Shown here one piece after another: positions 41,011-50,585 of a stretch of DNA of 64,000 nucleotides. Position 1 is the stretch's first letter, and each line of letters begins with the position of its first letter. The translations under genes were made by a program, and so were the position numbers. A model generated the notes under the pieces. It saw only the letters and a list, made by a program, of their open reading frames with translations. It was not told where the DNA came from and ran no database searches. The stretch is from Gaiellaceae bacterium (GTDB lineage Bacteria; Actinomycetota; Thermoleophilia; Gaiellales; Gaiellaceae), in contig JAJTCQ010000006.1 of assembly GCA_021323315.1 (NCBI GenBank), positions 26,731-90,730 of the forward strand, in the 5' to 3' direction.

Positions 41011-42900
41011 TCACGTCGCGTGCGCCTCCTCGAACAGCACCTCCCAGCGCGCGAGGAGCGCGGTGAGCTCGTCGCGGGCTGCCCGGTGCGCGGTCAGGAC
41101 GTCCATGTTCGTCCAGTCGTCGGAGAGGGTTCGCTCGATCTCGGCCACGCGTGCCTCGGCTGCGGCGATCTGGGCCTCGAGCCCCTCGAGCTCGGAGGGA
41201 GCACGCTCGACCGGCCGAGGGCGCGCCGGCTTCGCGGTGTCGACCGCTGGCGACGGCGCGGGCTCGGCTGGCGTCGCTGGTGCGCTTCGCTCGCGCTCCA
41301 AGTCGGCCCAGCCGCCGTCGTACGACCGCAAGCGCCCGTCTTCGATGGCGACCATCCGGTCGGGCACGGCGTCGAGGAGCGCCCGGTCGTGTGAGACGAG
41401 CAGCACCGTGCCGGGAAACGCCTCGAGCGCGGCCTCGAGCGCCTCGCGAGACTCGACGTCGAGGTGGTTCGTCGGCTCGTCGAGCACGAGGAAGTTCGAG
41501 CCGGAGGCGACGAGCAGCGCGAGCGCAAGCCGCCTTCGCTCCCCTCCCGAGAGCGCCGTGACGGGCCGCTCGTGTGTCTCCCAACCGGAGAAGAGGAAGC
41601 GGCCGAGCAGGTTCTGCGCCCGCGGGCGCTGCAGGCCGGTAGCGGCAGCCGTGGCATCGAGCACCGATCCGCTCGTGGGTAGCTCGAGCCCGTGCTGGGA
41701 GAAGTAGCCGGGGACGACTCCGTGCCCGAGACGGATCGACCCGCTCTCCAGAGGATGGCCGTCGAAAATCGCCGCGAGCAGGGTCGTCTTGCCGGCGCCG
41801 TTCGGGCCCACGAGCCCGACCTTCTCCCCGCGCTCGACGACGAGCGTCGCGCCGTCGAGGAGCTGCTTGTCGCCCGCGCGGAGCGTGACGTCCTCCGCCT
41901 CGAGGACGATCCGGCCGCTGCGCGGCGGGTCGAGGAAGTCGAAGCCCAGCGTGCGGCGCTTCTTCGTGAGCGACTCGATCTCGTGGCGTGCCTCCGAGCG
42001 CTCCTGCTCGAGGCGGGCGATCTGCGTGAGCTTCGCCTGCGCCTGCTTCGCCTTGTCCTTCTTGTAGCGGAACCGCTCGACGAAGCGCTCCAGCCGGGCG
42101 ATGTCCACCGACACGCGGTCTGCGGCCTTCCCCGCCGCCGTCGCCCGCGCGGCCTTTTCCTGGCGCCACTCGTGCCACGGGCCGGAGAAGTAGTGCGCGC
42201 CACCCGGTGCGAGCTCGAGCACCGATGTGGTGACGGCCTCGAGGAACCAGCGGTCGTGTGCGACGAGGATGACGCCGGCATCGATCGTTTCGAGCTCACG
42301 CTCGAGCCACTCGAGGTTCTGGACGTCGAGATGGTTCGTCGGCTCGTCGAGGAGGAGCAGGTCGGGGCTGCCCGCGAGCGCGCGCGCGAGCGACGCGCGC
42401 GTCAGCTCGCCGCCCGAGAACGTCCCGAGGGGGCGGTCGAGCGCGTGGTCGTTGAACCCGAGCCCGCGCACCGCAGCGGCAGCGCGGTCGCGCCAGCCCC
42501 ATCCACCCACGTGCTCGAGCCTGGCCTGCGCCTCGGAGTAGCGGCGAAGCGTGGCGTCGTCGTGCGCGCCCTCGGACATCGCGTTCTCCAGGCGTCGGAG
42601 CTCGCTCTCGACCTCGAGCAGGTCGCGGGCACCCGAGAGCGCGTACTCGCGGAGCGTGATGTCGAACTCGAGCGGCGGCCGCTGGTCATGGAGGGCGACT
42701 CTGGTCCCCTTCGCGAACGCGAGCTTGCCGCCCTGCAGCGACGTCTCGCCGGCGATCGCGCGGAGCAGGGTGGTCTTCCCGGCGCCGTTCGCCCCCGCCA
42801 GCGACAGGCGATCCTTGCGGCCGACGGTGAACGAGACGTTCTCGAACAGCGGATCGCCGGCGAACTCCTTGCGCAGCTCGGATGCGATGAGGACGGCCAT
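41011..42900 (-). CDS. ABC-F family ATPase (ribosome-associated)
   Basis: 629 residues with two ABC domains and no membrane helices. Domain 1: LAGANGAGKTTLLR, GTFSGGELTRASLAR, LLLLDEPTNHLD. Domain 2: LVGPNGAGKTTLLA, ALSGGERRRLALALLV, FLVLDEPTNHLDV. A basic linker (about 240-310; YKKDKAKQAQAKLTQIA) lies between them, and a C-terminal coiled coil follows (SELEGLEAQIAAAEARVAEI). ABC-F proteins rescue or reset ribosomes; some protect against antibiotics. Subtype not resolved. Confidence 0.9.
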   Translation of the reverse strand: MAVLIASELRKEFAGDPLFENVSFTVGRKDRLSLAGANGAGKTTLLRAIAGETSLQGGKLAFAKGTRVALHDQRPPLEFDITLREYALSGARDLLEVESELRRLENAMSEGAHDDATLRRYSEAQARLEHVGGWGWRDRAAAAVRGLGFNDHALDRPLGTFSGGELTRASLARALAGSPDLLLLDEPTNHLDVQNLEWLERELETIDAGVILVAHDRWFLEAVTTSVLELAPGGAHYFSGPWHEWRQEKAARATAAGKAADRVSVDIARLERFVERFRYKKDKAKQAQAKLTQIARLEQERSEARHEIESLTKKRRTLGFDFLDPPRSGRIVLEAEDVTLRAGDKQLLDGATLVVERGEKVGLVGPNGAGKTTLLAAIFDGHPLESGSIRLGHGVVPGYFSQHGLELPTSGSVLDATAAATGLQRPRAQNLLGRFLFSGWETHERPVTALSGGERRRLALALLVASGSNFLVLDEPTNHLDVESREALEAALEAFPGTVLLVSHDRALLDAVPDRMVAIEDGRLRSYDGGWADLERERSAPATPAEPAPSPAVDTAKPARPRPVERAPSELEGLEAQIAAAEARVAEIERTLSDDWTNMDVLTAHRAARDELTALLARWEVLFEEAHAT

Positions 42901-42927
42901 GACCGCCGAAGGGTAGTGCCGGTGCGG

Positions 42928-44787
42928 CTAGGTGGCTCGAACGGCGCGGGCGACGAGTTGTCGTGCCGCAGCGGCGATGTGCTCGGAGTCGATGCCGGCG
43001 TCGGCCAGGAGCTCCTCCGGCTTGCCAGACCTCGGCATCTCCGTGACGGCGAGCTTCACGATCCGCGGCGGCTCGTCCGAATCCGCGAGCGCCGCGGCGA
43101 CGGCGTCGCCGAGCCCACCCTCTGCCCAGTGGTCCTCGACGGTGACGAGGCGTCCGCCCGTCGCCTCGGCGGCGGCCCTCAGGGTCTCGACGTCGAGCGG
43201 CTTGATCGAGTAGAGGTCGATCACGCGCGCGCCGATGCCCTCCTCCGCGAGCGCCTCGGCCGCTCTCAGCGCCTCGTGCACGGTGATCCCGGCTCCGATC
43301 AGCGCGACCTCGTCCTCGTCGCCGCCACACAGGATGCGGCTCCCACCGATCGGGAACTCCTCGTCCGGCGCGTAGAGCACCGGCGTCGCCGGGCGGAGCG
43401 TCCGCAGGTACGAGATGCCCTCCGTGTCCGCCATTGCCGCGACGAGCTTCGCCGTCTGGTTCGCATCGCAGGGGTGGAGAACGGTCGATCCGTGGACGGC
43501 TCGGAGCTCTGCGATGTCCTCGAGCGCCATCTGCGACGGGCCGTCCTCGCCGATCGAGATGCCCGCATGCGAGCCGCACAGCGCGAACGTCGCGTGGCTG
43601 ATCGCCGCCATGCGCACGAAGTCGTAGGCGCGCGAGAGGAACGCCGCGAACGTCGACGCGAAGGGCGTCCAGCCGACGGCCTGCAGCCCGACGGCAGCGG
43701 CGACCAGCTGCTGCTCGGCGATGAACATCTCGAAGAAGCGGTCGGGATGGGCCTTCTCGAACGTCTCCGCGAACGTCGAGTTCGAGACCTCGCCGTCGAG
43801 GGCGACGACGTCGGGGCGCGCCTCGCCGAGCGCCGCGAGCGCGTCGCCGTACGCCGCGCGCGTCGCCACCTTCTCGCCCAGCTCGTACCGCGGGAGCTCG
43901 AGTGTGCCGGCAGGCGGTCGCTCCGGAGCGCCGGCGTCCGGCTCGGCCACGTCGACGCGAACGTCGGTCACTCCTCCGAGCTCGGCTATCGCCGCTTCCG
44001 GGTGGTCGAGAGGCTTGCCATGCCAGCCGTTCTGGTTCTCGACGGCCGCGACGCCCTTTCCCTTCATCGTCCGGGCGACGACGACCGTGGGCTTGCCGGA
44101 GCCGGCGACCGCGGTCGCGAACGCGGTGTCGATCGCCGCCAGGTCGTGCCCGTCGATCGCGATCGCGTTCCAGCCGAACGCCTCAGCGCGCGCGACGTAG
44201 GTGTCGAGGTCCCAGCCGACCATCGTCTCGCCGCGCTGCCCGAGCCGGTTGACGTCGATGATCGCCGTCAGGTTGTCGAGCTCGTAGTGCGCGGCGTGCT
44301 CGAACGCCTCCCACATCGAGCCCTCGGCCATCTCGCTGTCGCCGCACAGCACCCAGACGCGGTTGGAGACGCGGTCGAGGTGCTTGCCCGCGATGGCCAT
44401 GCCGACCCCGATGGGCAGGCCCTGGCCCAGCGAGCCCGTCGCGACGTCCACCCACGGGATGCGTGGCGTCGGGTGGCCCTCGAGCATGCTCCTGACCTTG
44501 CGGTACTCGAGGATGTCGTCGTCGGAGACGACGCCGGCCGCGCGGTAGAACGCGTACAGCAGCACCGACGCGTGACCCTTCGAGAGCACCAGGCGGTCGT
44601 TCGCGGGACTCCTGGGATCGGAGAAGTCGAAGCGCAGGTATCCCTCGACGAGCACGGCGAGGAGATCCGCCGCGGACATCGACGAGGTCGGATGACCGGA
44701 CTTCGCGGCCGCGCTCATACGCACCGAATCGACGCGGAACTGCTGCGCGAGCTGCCGCCGCTTCTCTTCCGTGGTCACGACCGCCAT
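42928..44787 (-). CDS. tkt: Transketolase
   Basis: 619 residues, the shorter type found in animals and many Actinobacteria/Archaea-like lineages rather than the 660-residue E. coli form. TPP-binding part: GSLGQGLPIGVGMAIAGKH, WVLCGDSEMAEGS, NVNRLGQRGET (read here as DVNRLGQ). Pyr domain: RFFEMFIAEQQLVAAAVGLQ, HAGISIGEDGPSQMALED. It moves two-carbon units in the pentose phosphate pathway. Divergent from transaldolase by 47 bases, so both may share regulation. Confidence 0.92.
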   Translation of the reverse strand: MAVVTTEEKRRQLAQQFRVDSVRMSAAAKSGHPTSSMSAADLLAVLVEGYLRFDFSDPRSPANDRLVLSKGHASVLLYAFYRAAGVVSDDDILEYRKVRSMLEGHPTPRIPWVDVATGSLGQGLPIGVGMAIAGKHLDRVSNRVWVLCGDSEMAEGSMWEAFEHAAHYELDNLTAIIDVNRLGQRGETMVGWDLDTYVARAEAFGWNAIAIDGHDLAAIDTAFATAVAGSGKPTVVVARTMKGKGVAAVENQNGWHGKPLDHPEAAIAELGGVTDVRVDVAEPDAGAPERPPAGTLELPRYELGEKVATRAAYGDALAALGEARPDVVALDGEVSNSTFAETFEKAHPDRFFEMFIAEQQLVAAAVGLQAVGWTPFASTFAAFLSRAYDFVRMAAISHATFALCGSHAGISIGEDGPSQMALEDIAELRAVHGSTVLHPCDANQTAKLVAAMADTEGISYLRTLRPATPVLYAPDEEFPIGGSRILCGGDEDEVALIGAGITVHEALRAAEALAEEGIGARVIDLYSIKPLDVETLRAAAEATGGRLVTVEDHWAEGGLGDAVAAALADSDEPPRIVKLAVTEMPRSGKPEELLADAGIDSEHIAAAARQLVARAVRAT

Positions 44788-44834
44788 CTTACGGCGGCTG
44801 TTTGTGGAACGGACGGAGAGGTAACGTTGCGAGG

Positions 44835-45932
44835 GTGAGCAGTCGTCTGCAAGAGCTATCCGAGCGAGGAGTCAGCGTCTGGTTCGACTCGCTCTCCCGG
44901 GAGATGCTGGAAACGGGCGAGCTGAAGCGGCTCATAAACGAGGACGCGGTGGTCGGAGTGACCTCGAACCCGACGATCTTCGAAAAGGCGCTGTCGAGCG
45001 GCGACTGGTACGACGAGCAGCTGCGGCAGCTGCTCGAGCGCACGGACGATACCCGTGAGGTCTTTTTCTTGCTCGCGATCGAGGACATCAAGCGCGCATG
45101 CGACCTTCTGCGGCCGGTATGGGACCGTACGGGCGGCGTCGACGGGTTCGTCTCGCTCGAGGTCGACCCCGACCTCGCGTACGAGCGGGAGGAGACGACC
45201 GAGCAGGCCAAGCGGTTCCACGAGCTCGTCGACAGGCGGAACCTGTACGTGAAGATCCCCGCGACGGTGCCCGGCGTCGGAGCGATCGAGGACTCGATCG
45301 CGGCCGGGCGCTCCATCAACGTCACGCTCATCTTCTCGCTCGAGCGACATGCCGCCGTCGCCGAAGCGTACGTCCGCGGGCTCGAGCGGCTCGTGGAGGC
45401 GGGCGGCGACCCCACGCACGTCGCATCGGTGGCGAGCTTCTTCGTGTCCCGCGTCGACACGGAGGCGGATCGCCGGCTGGCGGAGGTCGGTCGAGAGGAC
45501 CTTCAGGGCAGGCTCGCCGTCGACAACGCGAAGCTCGCGTATCAGCACTATCTCGAGGCGTTCTCCGGTCCGCGGTGGGAGGCGCTCGTTGCCGCAGGCG
45601 CGCGGCCGCAGCGCTGCCTGTGGGCGTCGACGTCGACGAAGAACCCGGCGTACCGCGACGTCCTCTACGTCGAGGAGCTGATCGGGCCGGACACGGTGAA
45701 CACGATGCCGCTCGAGACGATCGAGGCGTTCCAGGCTCACGGCGAGGTGCGAGGCGACACCCTGCTCGAGGGCGTGGACGCTGCGCGCGCGCTGCTCGAC
45801 GAGCTCGCTGCGGCCGGCGTCGACTACGACGACGTCACGGAGACGCTCGAGCGTGAGGGCGTCCAGAAGTTCTCGGACTCGTTCGCATCGCTCCTCGAGG
45901 GCGTCGACGCGAAGCGCGCCGTTCTCGCCTGA
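44835..45932 (+). CDS. tal: Transaldolase
   Basis: 365 residues from GTG 44835; the TTG start at 44802 in the track would add 11 residues outside the family alignment. Family marks: GVSVWFDSLSREMLETGEL, VVGVTSNPTIFEKAL, the Schiff-base lysine in LYVKIPATVPG, NVTLIFSLERH, and CLWASTSTKNPAYRDVLYVE. It transfers a dihydroxyacetone unit, acting with the divergent transketolase. Confidence 0.93.
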   Translation: MSSRLQELSERGVSVWFDSLSREMLETGELKRLINEDAVVGVTSNPTIFEKALSSGDWYDEQLRQLLERTDDTREVFFLLAIEDIKRACDLLRPVWDRTGGVDGFVSLEVDPDLAYEREETTEQAKRFHELVDRRNLYVKIPATVPGVGAIEDSIAAGRSINVTLIFSLERHAAVAEAYVRGLERLVEAGGDPTHVASVASFFVSRVDTEADRRLAEVGREDLQGRLAVDNAKLAYQHYLEAFSGPRWEALVAAGARPQRCLWASTSTKNPAYRDVLYVEELIGPDTVNTMPLETIEAFQAHGEVRGDTLLEGVDAARALLDELAAAGVDYDDVTETLEREGVQKFSDSFASLLEGVDAKRAVLA

Positions 45933-45933
45933 G

Positions 45934-46671
45934 CTAGCTCTCGTTTCCGAGAGCGGCGAGCAGCTCGTCGTGGATGAGGCCGTTCGACGCGACGGCGCTG
46001 CCCCTGTCGATCCGGGCCTCTCCGTGGCGGTCCGAGAAGCGTCCGCCGGCCTCCTCGACGATGACCTGCGTCGCCGCCAGGTCCCACTCGCCCACTCCGG
46101 GACCGTCGGCGGCGCCGTCCACGGAACCCTCCGCGATCAGCATGTACGACCAGAAGTCGCCGAAGCCGCGCGCGTGCCACGCGCGCTTGGCGATCGCCGG
46201 CACGTTGTCCTCGATCGCGAACGACAGCACCGAGTCCTCGATCTTCGAGACCGCAGAGACGTGGATCGGTTCCCCGTCCGCGAACGCGCCGGCTCCGCGC
46301 TCTGCCCACCAGCGATGAGACAGCGCGGGCGCGGAGACCATGCCGAGCTGGACGACCCCGTCCTCCTCGAGCGCGATGAGCGTGCCCCAGACCGGGATGC
46401 CGCGCGCGTAGTTCCGCGTGCCGTCGATCGGATCGAGGATCCAGCGGCGTGAGCCGGAGCCCGCTGCGCCCTGCTCTTCTCCGAGGATGGCGTCGCCGGG
46501 CCGCTCGTCCGCCAGAATCCGGCGTAGCTCGACCTCCACCGCCCGATCAGCTTCGGTCACGGGCGTGAGGTCCGGCTTCGTCTCGATCGCGAGGCCCGTT
46601 CGGAAGCGTGGCAGCGAGATCGCGTCGGCGGCGTCTGCCAGCCGGCGTGCGAGCTCGAGGTCGGTGCTCAC
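45934..46671 (-). CDS. hisN: Inositol-phosphatase-like histidinol-phosphatase
   Basis: 245 residues. Metal-binding motifs ILGEEQGAAG and WILDPIDGTRNYARGIPVWG, and GVGEWDLAATQVIVEEAGG near the C-terminus. ARGIPVWGTLIAL is typical of actinobacterial HisN, which dephosphorylates histidinol phosphate, rather than SuhB. Myo-inositol phosphatase activity cannot be excluded. It ends 2 bases after the transaldolase stop, convergent. Confidence 0.8.
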   Translation of the reverse strand: MSTDLELARRLADAADAISLPRFRTGLAIETKPDLTPVTEADRAVEVELRRILADERPGDAILGEEQGAAGSGSRRWILDPIDGTRNYARGIPVWGTLIALEEDGVVQLGMVSAPALSHRWWAERGAGAFADGEPIHVSAVSKIEDSVLSFAIEDNVPAIAKRAWHARGFGDFWSYMLIAEGSVDGAADGPGVGEWDLAATQVIVEEAGGRFSDRHGEARIDRGSAVASNGLIHDELLAALGNES

Positions 46672-46672
46672 G

Positions 46673-46789
46673 TCAATCCAGTTGCAGGTACAGCACGGCG
46701 ACGACGAACGTGCCGGCGAAGAGGAGCCAGAACAGGAGGAACAGCGCCCACCCGAAGCGGAGGTTTCGGCGGGAGAGCTCGGGATCCAT
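46673..46789 (-). CDS. 38-residue single-helix membrane protein at the end of the cox operon
   Basis: MDPELSRRNLRFGWALFLLF begins the ORF, which continues as one hydrophobic helix and ends VAVLYLQLD. Its ATG overlaps the ctaB stop (TGATG), so it is translationally coupled. Too short for the ORF track except as the tail of a shadow frame. Small one-helix proteins often complete cytochrome oxidase (subunit IV/CtaF, or assembly factors); this is the likely role here by position. Confidence 0.6.
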   Translation of the reverse strand: MDPELSRRNLRFGWALFLLFWLLFAGTFVVAVLYLQLD

Positions 46790-48039
46790 CAGACGAGCAC
46801 CGGGTCGAGCGCCGCGGCGGTGAAGAGCAGAGCGAGGTAGAGGAGCGAGTAGTGGAAGAGCACCTTCGCGTGCGCGCGTGAGAGGTCGCGTCGCAGCAGA
46901 ACCGCCAGCGCGACGAACACGGCGCCGAGCACGACCGCCGCCACCGTGTACAGGGGCCCGAGCCAGATCCCCACGACGACCGTGAACGCGACCATCGCCA
47001 GCGAGTAGAGCACGATCTGGCGCGCGGTCTCGCGGTCGCCGCGCACGACAGGCAGCATCGGCACGCCAGCGGCCGCGTACGCGCTCTTGATCATCAGCGC
47101 GAGCGCCCAGAAGTGCGGCGGCGTCCACAGGAACACGATGAGGAAGAGCCACAGCGCGGGCAGCGCCAGCGATCCGGTCGCCGCGGCGTAGCCGACGAGC
47201 GGCGGCACGGCCCCTGCGGCGCCTCCGATGACGATGTTCTGCGGCGTCGACCGCTTCAGCCAGCGCGTGTAGACGAGGACGTAGAAGAGGTTCCCGACGA
47301 GCGCGAGGACCGCGGTGAGCACGTTGACCGCCGAGGCCAGGAGTGCGAACGAGGCGGCGGAGAGGACGACACCGAACTCCAATGCCTGGTCCGGCGTCAC
47401 GCGCCCGGACGCGACCGGACGTCGCTCGGTTCGCGATCCCATGAGCACGTCGATGTCGCGATCGAGCACGTGGTTGAGCGCCGAGGCTCCCCCGCAGGCG
47501 AGCGCGAGCCCGAGCATGGTCACCCCGAACAGCCCGAGGGGCGGCACGCCCTGCGCGCCGACGAACATCCCGGCGGCGCCCGTCAGCAGCAGCAGCGTCA
47601 TGATCCGCGGCTTCGTCAGCGTGAGGTAGTCGCGCATCGAAGCGAGCGGGACGGCCTCTCCGCGAAACGCACCGGCCACGGCGACGAGCGCGAGCCCGAG
47701 CGCGACGGCGGAGGCTCCGACGTGCGCCGCTGCCGCCGACGTTGCGTTCCCGCTCCACGCGACGATGCCTCCGAGCGCGATCGCGACGATGAACCCTGCG
47801 AGCGCGACGATCGTCCGCAGAAGGAGTCCGGGATAGGCGAGCCACGCGAGCACGACGTTCGCGACGAGGAGCGGGAGCGCGACCAGCGCGATCCCCCAGT
47901 GCGTCGTCCCGAGCTCGAGCACCGCGCTGACGACCACGAGGCCGACCGCAGCGGCTCCGGCGACCGTGCAGGCCCGGAAGACCGCGCCGGGCCCGACCCG
48001 CGCTGCGCTAGGCAGGTTCGCGCTCGCCACGTTGCTCAC
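46789..48039 (-). CDS. ctaB: Protoheme IX farnesyltransferase with N-terminal CtaA-like membrane extension
   Basis: About 416 residues from GTG 48039, which has AAGGAGG 5 bases upstream within the ctaD end. The C-terminal about 280 residues are CtaB: YLTLTKPRIMTLLLLTGAAG, ALNHVLDRDIDVLMGSRTER, RPVASGRV, FLWTPPHFWALALMIKSAYA. The first about 140 residues add four helices with LGGIVAWSGNATSAAAAHVG, which resembles half of heme A synthase (CtaA). CtaB makes heme O. The extension could be a vestigial or split heme A synthase domain. Confidence 0.88.
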   Translation of the reverse strand: MSNVASANLPSAARVGPGAVFRACTVAGAAAVGLVVVSAVLELGTTHWGIALVALPLLVANVVLAWLAYPGLLLRTIVALAGFIVAIALGGIVAWSGNATSAAAAHVGASAVALGLALVAVAGAFRGEAVPLASMRDYLTLTKPRIMTLLLLTGAAGMFVGAQGVPPLGLFGVTMLGLALACGGASALNHVLDRDIDVLMGSRTERRPVASGRVTPDQALEFGVVLSAASFALLASAVNVLTAVLALVGNLFYVLVYTRWLKRSTPQNIVIGGAAGAVPPLVGYAAATGSLALPALWLFLIVFLWTPPHFWALALMIKSAYAAAGVPMLPVVRGDRETARQIVLYSLAMVAFTVVVGIWLGPLYTVAAVVLGAVFVALAVLLRRDLSRAHAKVLFHYSLLYLALLFTAAALDPVLV

Positions 48040-49669
48040 GCAGCCTCCTTCGCAGGTCGTAGAGGGGCCTGGCACTGGTTACGTAGGGCACGTCGTCGAA
48101 GTTGTGCGGAGGCGGCGGCGAGGTCGTGTACCACTCGAGGGTGTCCGCCTGCCACGGGTCGTTACCGACTCGCCGGCCGCTCGCGCGCGTCTTCAGTACG
48201 TTGATCGCGAAGAGCAGGATCGCGATGGCCATGATCCACGAGCCGATCGTCGAGGCGAGGTTGTAGCCCTCCCACTCCTCGTTCGCGTAGGTGTACACCC
48301 GCCGTGGCATGCCCTCGAGCCCCACGAAGTGCTGCGGCATGAACGCGACGTTGAAGCCGACGAAGAGCAGCCAGAACTGCCATTTGCCGAGCTTCTCGTC
48401 GAGCATGCGCCCGAACATCTTCGGCCACCAGTAGAAGAGCCCCGCGAAGATCGCGAACACCACGCCGCCGAGCAGCGTGTAGTGGAAGTGCGCGACGACG
48501 AAGTAGCTGTCGTGCACCTGCCAGTCGATCGGGAACGCCGCGAGGTAGATCCCCGTGAGCCCGCCGATGACGAAGAGTGAGAGGAAGCCGAGCGCGAACA
48601 GCATCGGCGTCTCGAAGCTGAGATTCCCGCGCCAGAGCGTGGCGAGCCAGTTGAAGATCTTAATCCCCGTCGGGACCGCGATCACCATCGACGAGATCAT
48701 GAAGAAGGCCTGCAACGAGAACGGCAGTCCGATCGTGAACATGTGGTGCGCCCACACGAGCATCGAGAAGAAGCCGATCGCGACGGTCGAGGCGACGATC
48801 GCCTTGTAGCCGAAGATCGGCTTGCGGGCGAAGACCGGGAGAACCTCCGAGATCATCCCGAAGGCCGGGAGCACGATGATGTACACCTCGGGGTGGCCGA
48901 AGAACCAGAACGCGTGCTGGTAGAGCACGGCCGAGCCGCCGTCCTCCGGGTTGAAGAAGTCCGTCTGCACGTCCACCGGGCCGATCGAGATGCCGCGGTC
49001 GAGGAGCAGCATCGTCAGGGCCGCCGAGAGCACGGGCATCACGGCCATGATCAGCCATCCGAAGAGAAGGATCGACCAGACGAAGAGCGGCATGCGCGTC
49101 CAGGTCATCCCACGTGTGCGCATGTTGTGGATCGTCACGATGAAGTTCACCGCCCCGGCCACCGTCGAGACCGTGAGCAGGTGGAGCGAGAGGATCCAGA
49201 GGTCCTGCCCGTTGCCGGGTGCCTGGATCGAGAGCGGCGCGTATGCCGTCCAGCCCGTGTCGGCGGCACCGCCGTCGGCGAAGAAGCTCAGCATGAGCAC
49301 GCTGCCGCCGAACAGGAAGAACCAGTACGAGAGGGCGTTCAGGCGTGGGAACGCCACGTCCGACGCGCCGATCATGAGCGGCACGAGGAAGTTCGCAAAG
49401 CCTGCGAGAATCGGGACGCCGACGAGGAACACCATCGACGTGCCGTGGATCGTGACGAGCTCGTTGTAGCGCTCCGGGCCGACGATGTCCGCATCGGCCT
49501 GCGCGAGCTGGAGGCGCATCACGAGCGCCATCAGCCCCGAGAGGACGAGGAAGACGAGCGACGTCGTGATGTAGAGGATCCCGATCCGCTTGTGGTCCGT
49601 CGTGACGAGCCAGCTCGCGACCCTGCCGCGCTGCCAGGCGGGAACCGTTGCTTCCGCTCTAGCTGCCAC
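48008..49669 (-). CDS. ctaD: Cytochrome c oxidase subunit I (aa3-type)
   Basis: 553 residues, about twelve helices. Heme and copper ligands are visible: VTIHGTSMVF (low-spin heme His), FWFFGHPEVYIIVLPAFGMI (CuB His and cross-linked Tyr), VWAHHMFTIG (CuB His pair), and VVAHFHYTLLGG (heme a3 and a His). The K-channel region SLQAFFMISSMVIAVPTGIK is present. It reduces O2 and pumps protons. It overlaps ctaC by 11 bases upstream and ctaB by 32 bases downstream. No subunit III gene follows. Confidence 0.95.
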   Translation of the reverse strand: MAARAEATVPAWQRGRVASWLVTTDHKRIGILYITTSLVFLVLSGLMALVMRLQLAQADADIVGPERYNELVTIHGTSMVFLVGVPILAGFANFLVPLMIGASDVAFPRLNALSYWFFLFGGSVLMLSFFADGGAADTGWTAYAPLSIQAPGNGQDLWILSLHLLTVSTVAGAVNFIVTIHNMRTRGMTWTRMPLFVWSILLFGWLIMAVMPVLSAALTMLLLDRGISIGPVDVQTDFFNPEDGGSAVLYQHAFWFFGHPEVYIIVLPAFGMISEVLPVFARKPIFGYKAIVASTVAIGFFSMLVWAHHMFTIGLPFSLQAFFMISSMVIAVPTGIKIFNWLATLWRGNLSFETPMLFALGFLSLFVIGGLTGIYLAAFPIDWQVHDSYFVVAHFHYTLLGGVVFAIFAGLFYWWPKMFGRMLDEKLGKWQFWLLFVGFNVAFMPQHFVGLEGMPRRVYTYANEEWEGYNLASTIGSWIMAIAILLFAINVLKTRASGRRVGNDPWQADTLEWYTTSPPPPHNFDDVPYVTSARPLYDLRRRLREQRGEREPA

Positions 49670-50582
49670 TGGGCGGGTTCTCCGTCAGGTAGCTCACGAG
49701 CGCCCTGATCTGCTCGTCCGTCCAGCCGGCGCCGACTGCGGGCATGGCGCCGCGCCCATTGTGGACGAGGTTGCCGAGCGCCTCGGCGTCGGTGAGCGTC
49801 GGCGAGCCCGCGATACGCGGGCCGATGCCGCCCTCGCCGTTCATGCCATGGCACTTTGCGCAGACGCCCTCCCATTCCTCCTGGCCGAGCTCGGCGGGGT
49901 CGTCGGCGCGTTCCGCGAGCCAGGCGTCGAACTCGTCCTGCGAGACGACTTCGACCGAGGCGAGCATCCGCGCGTGCTCGAGGCCGCACAGCTCGGCGCA
50001 CTGCCCCGAGTACGTCCCCTCGGTCTCGGCCTGGAACCACGTCTCGTTCGTGGTTCCGGGAATGGCGTCGATCTTCCCGCCGAGCGACGGGATCCACCAG
50101 GAGTGGATCACGTCCGCGTCAGGGGCGCTGACCTCGAGGCGGACGGGCACTCCGACCGGCGCTTGCATCGTGTCGACGGCGATGACGCCGTTCGGGTACT
50201 CGTACTCCCAGTAGAACTGGCGCCCCGACACCTTGATCTCGAGCTGTTCTTCGCCGGCGGCTGCGTCGGGCACGTCCTTGATGCCGGGCAGCTCGATGAA
50301 GACGAACGCCGCGATGAGGAAGAGCACGACCACAGGACCGGCCGTCCACGCCAGCTCGAGCTTCGTCGCCCCGTGCACCTGCGCTGCATCCGCGAATCGT
50401 CCGCGCTTTTGACGACGGTACTTCCACACGAACGCGATCAGCAGGCTCTCGACGAGGACGAAGATCGCGAAGACGAAGATGGAGATGAAGAGCCAGCTGT
50501 CGCGGATCCCCTCTGCGTTCGGCGACTCGGGCGCCACGGGCGCGAACTGGGCCAGGAGGGAGGAGACGGCCACGGCTGCCAT
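49659..50582 (-). CDS. ctaC: Cytochrome c oxidase subunit II fused to cytochrome c
   Basis: 307 residues from ATG 50582. Two N-terminal helices; CuA cupredoxin domain with VSGRQFYWEYEYPNGVIAVD, VIHSWWIPSLGGKIDAIPG and the CuA loop CAELCGLEHARM. A C-terminal cytochrome c domain (about 230-305) has heme motif CAKCHGMNG and axial Met in GRGAMPAVG. The fused cytochrome c delivers electrons to CuA, a caa3-type arrangement. Its ATG lies only 3 bases from the ATG of the divergent gene. Confidence 0.93.
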   Translation of the reverse strand: MAAVAVSSLLAQFAPVAPESPNAEGIRDSWLFISIFVFAIFVLVESLLIAFVWKYRRQKRGRFADAAQVHGATKLELAWTAGPVVVLFLIAAFVFIELPGIKDVPDAAAGEEQLEIKVSGRQFYWEYEYPNGVIAVDTMQAPVGVPVRLEVSAPDADVIHSWWIPSLGGKIDAIPGTTNETWFQAETEGTYSGQCAELCGLEHARMLASVEVVSQDEFDAWLAERADDPAELGQEEWEGVCAKCHGMNGEGGIGPRIAGSPTLTDAEALGNLVHNGRGAMPAVGAGWTDEQIRALVSYLTENPPSGS

Positions 50583-50585
50583 TCT

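Noticed and set aside
41692-44838. 1048-residue plus-strand ORF
   Set aside because: Antisense to the ABC-F and transketolase genes, whose motifs are unmistakable; composition is that of a reverse-frame shadow.
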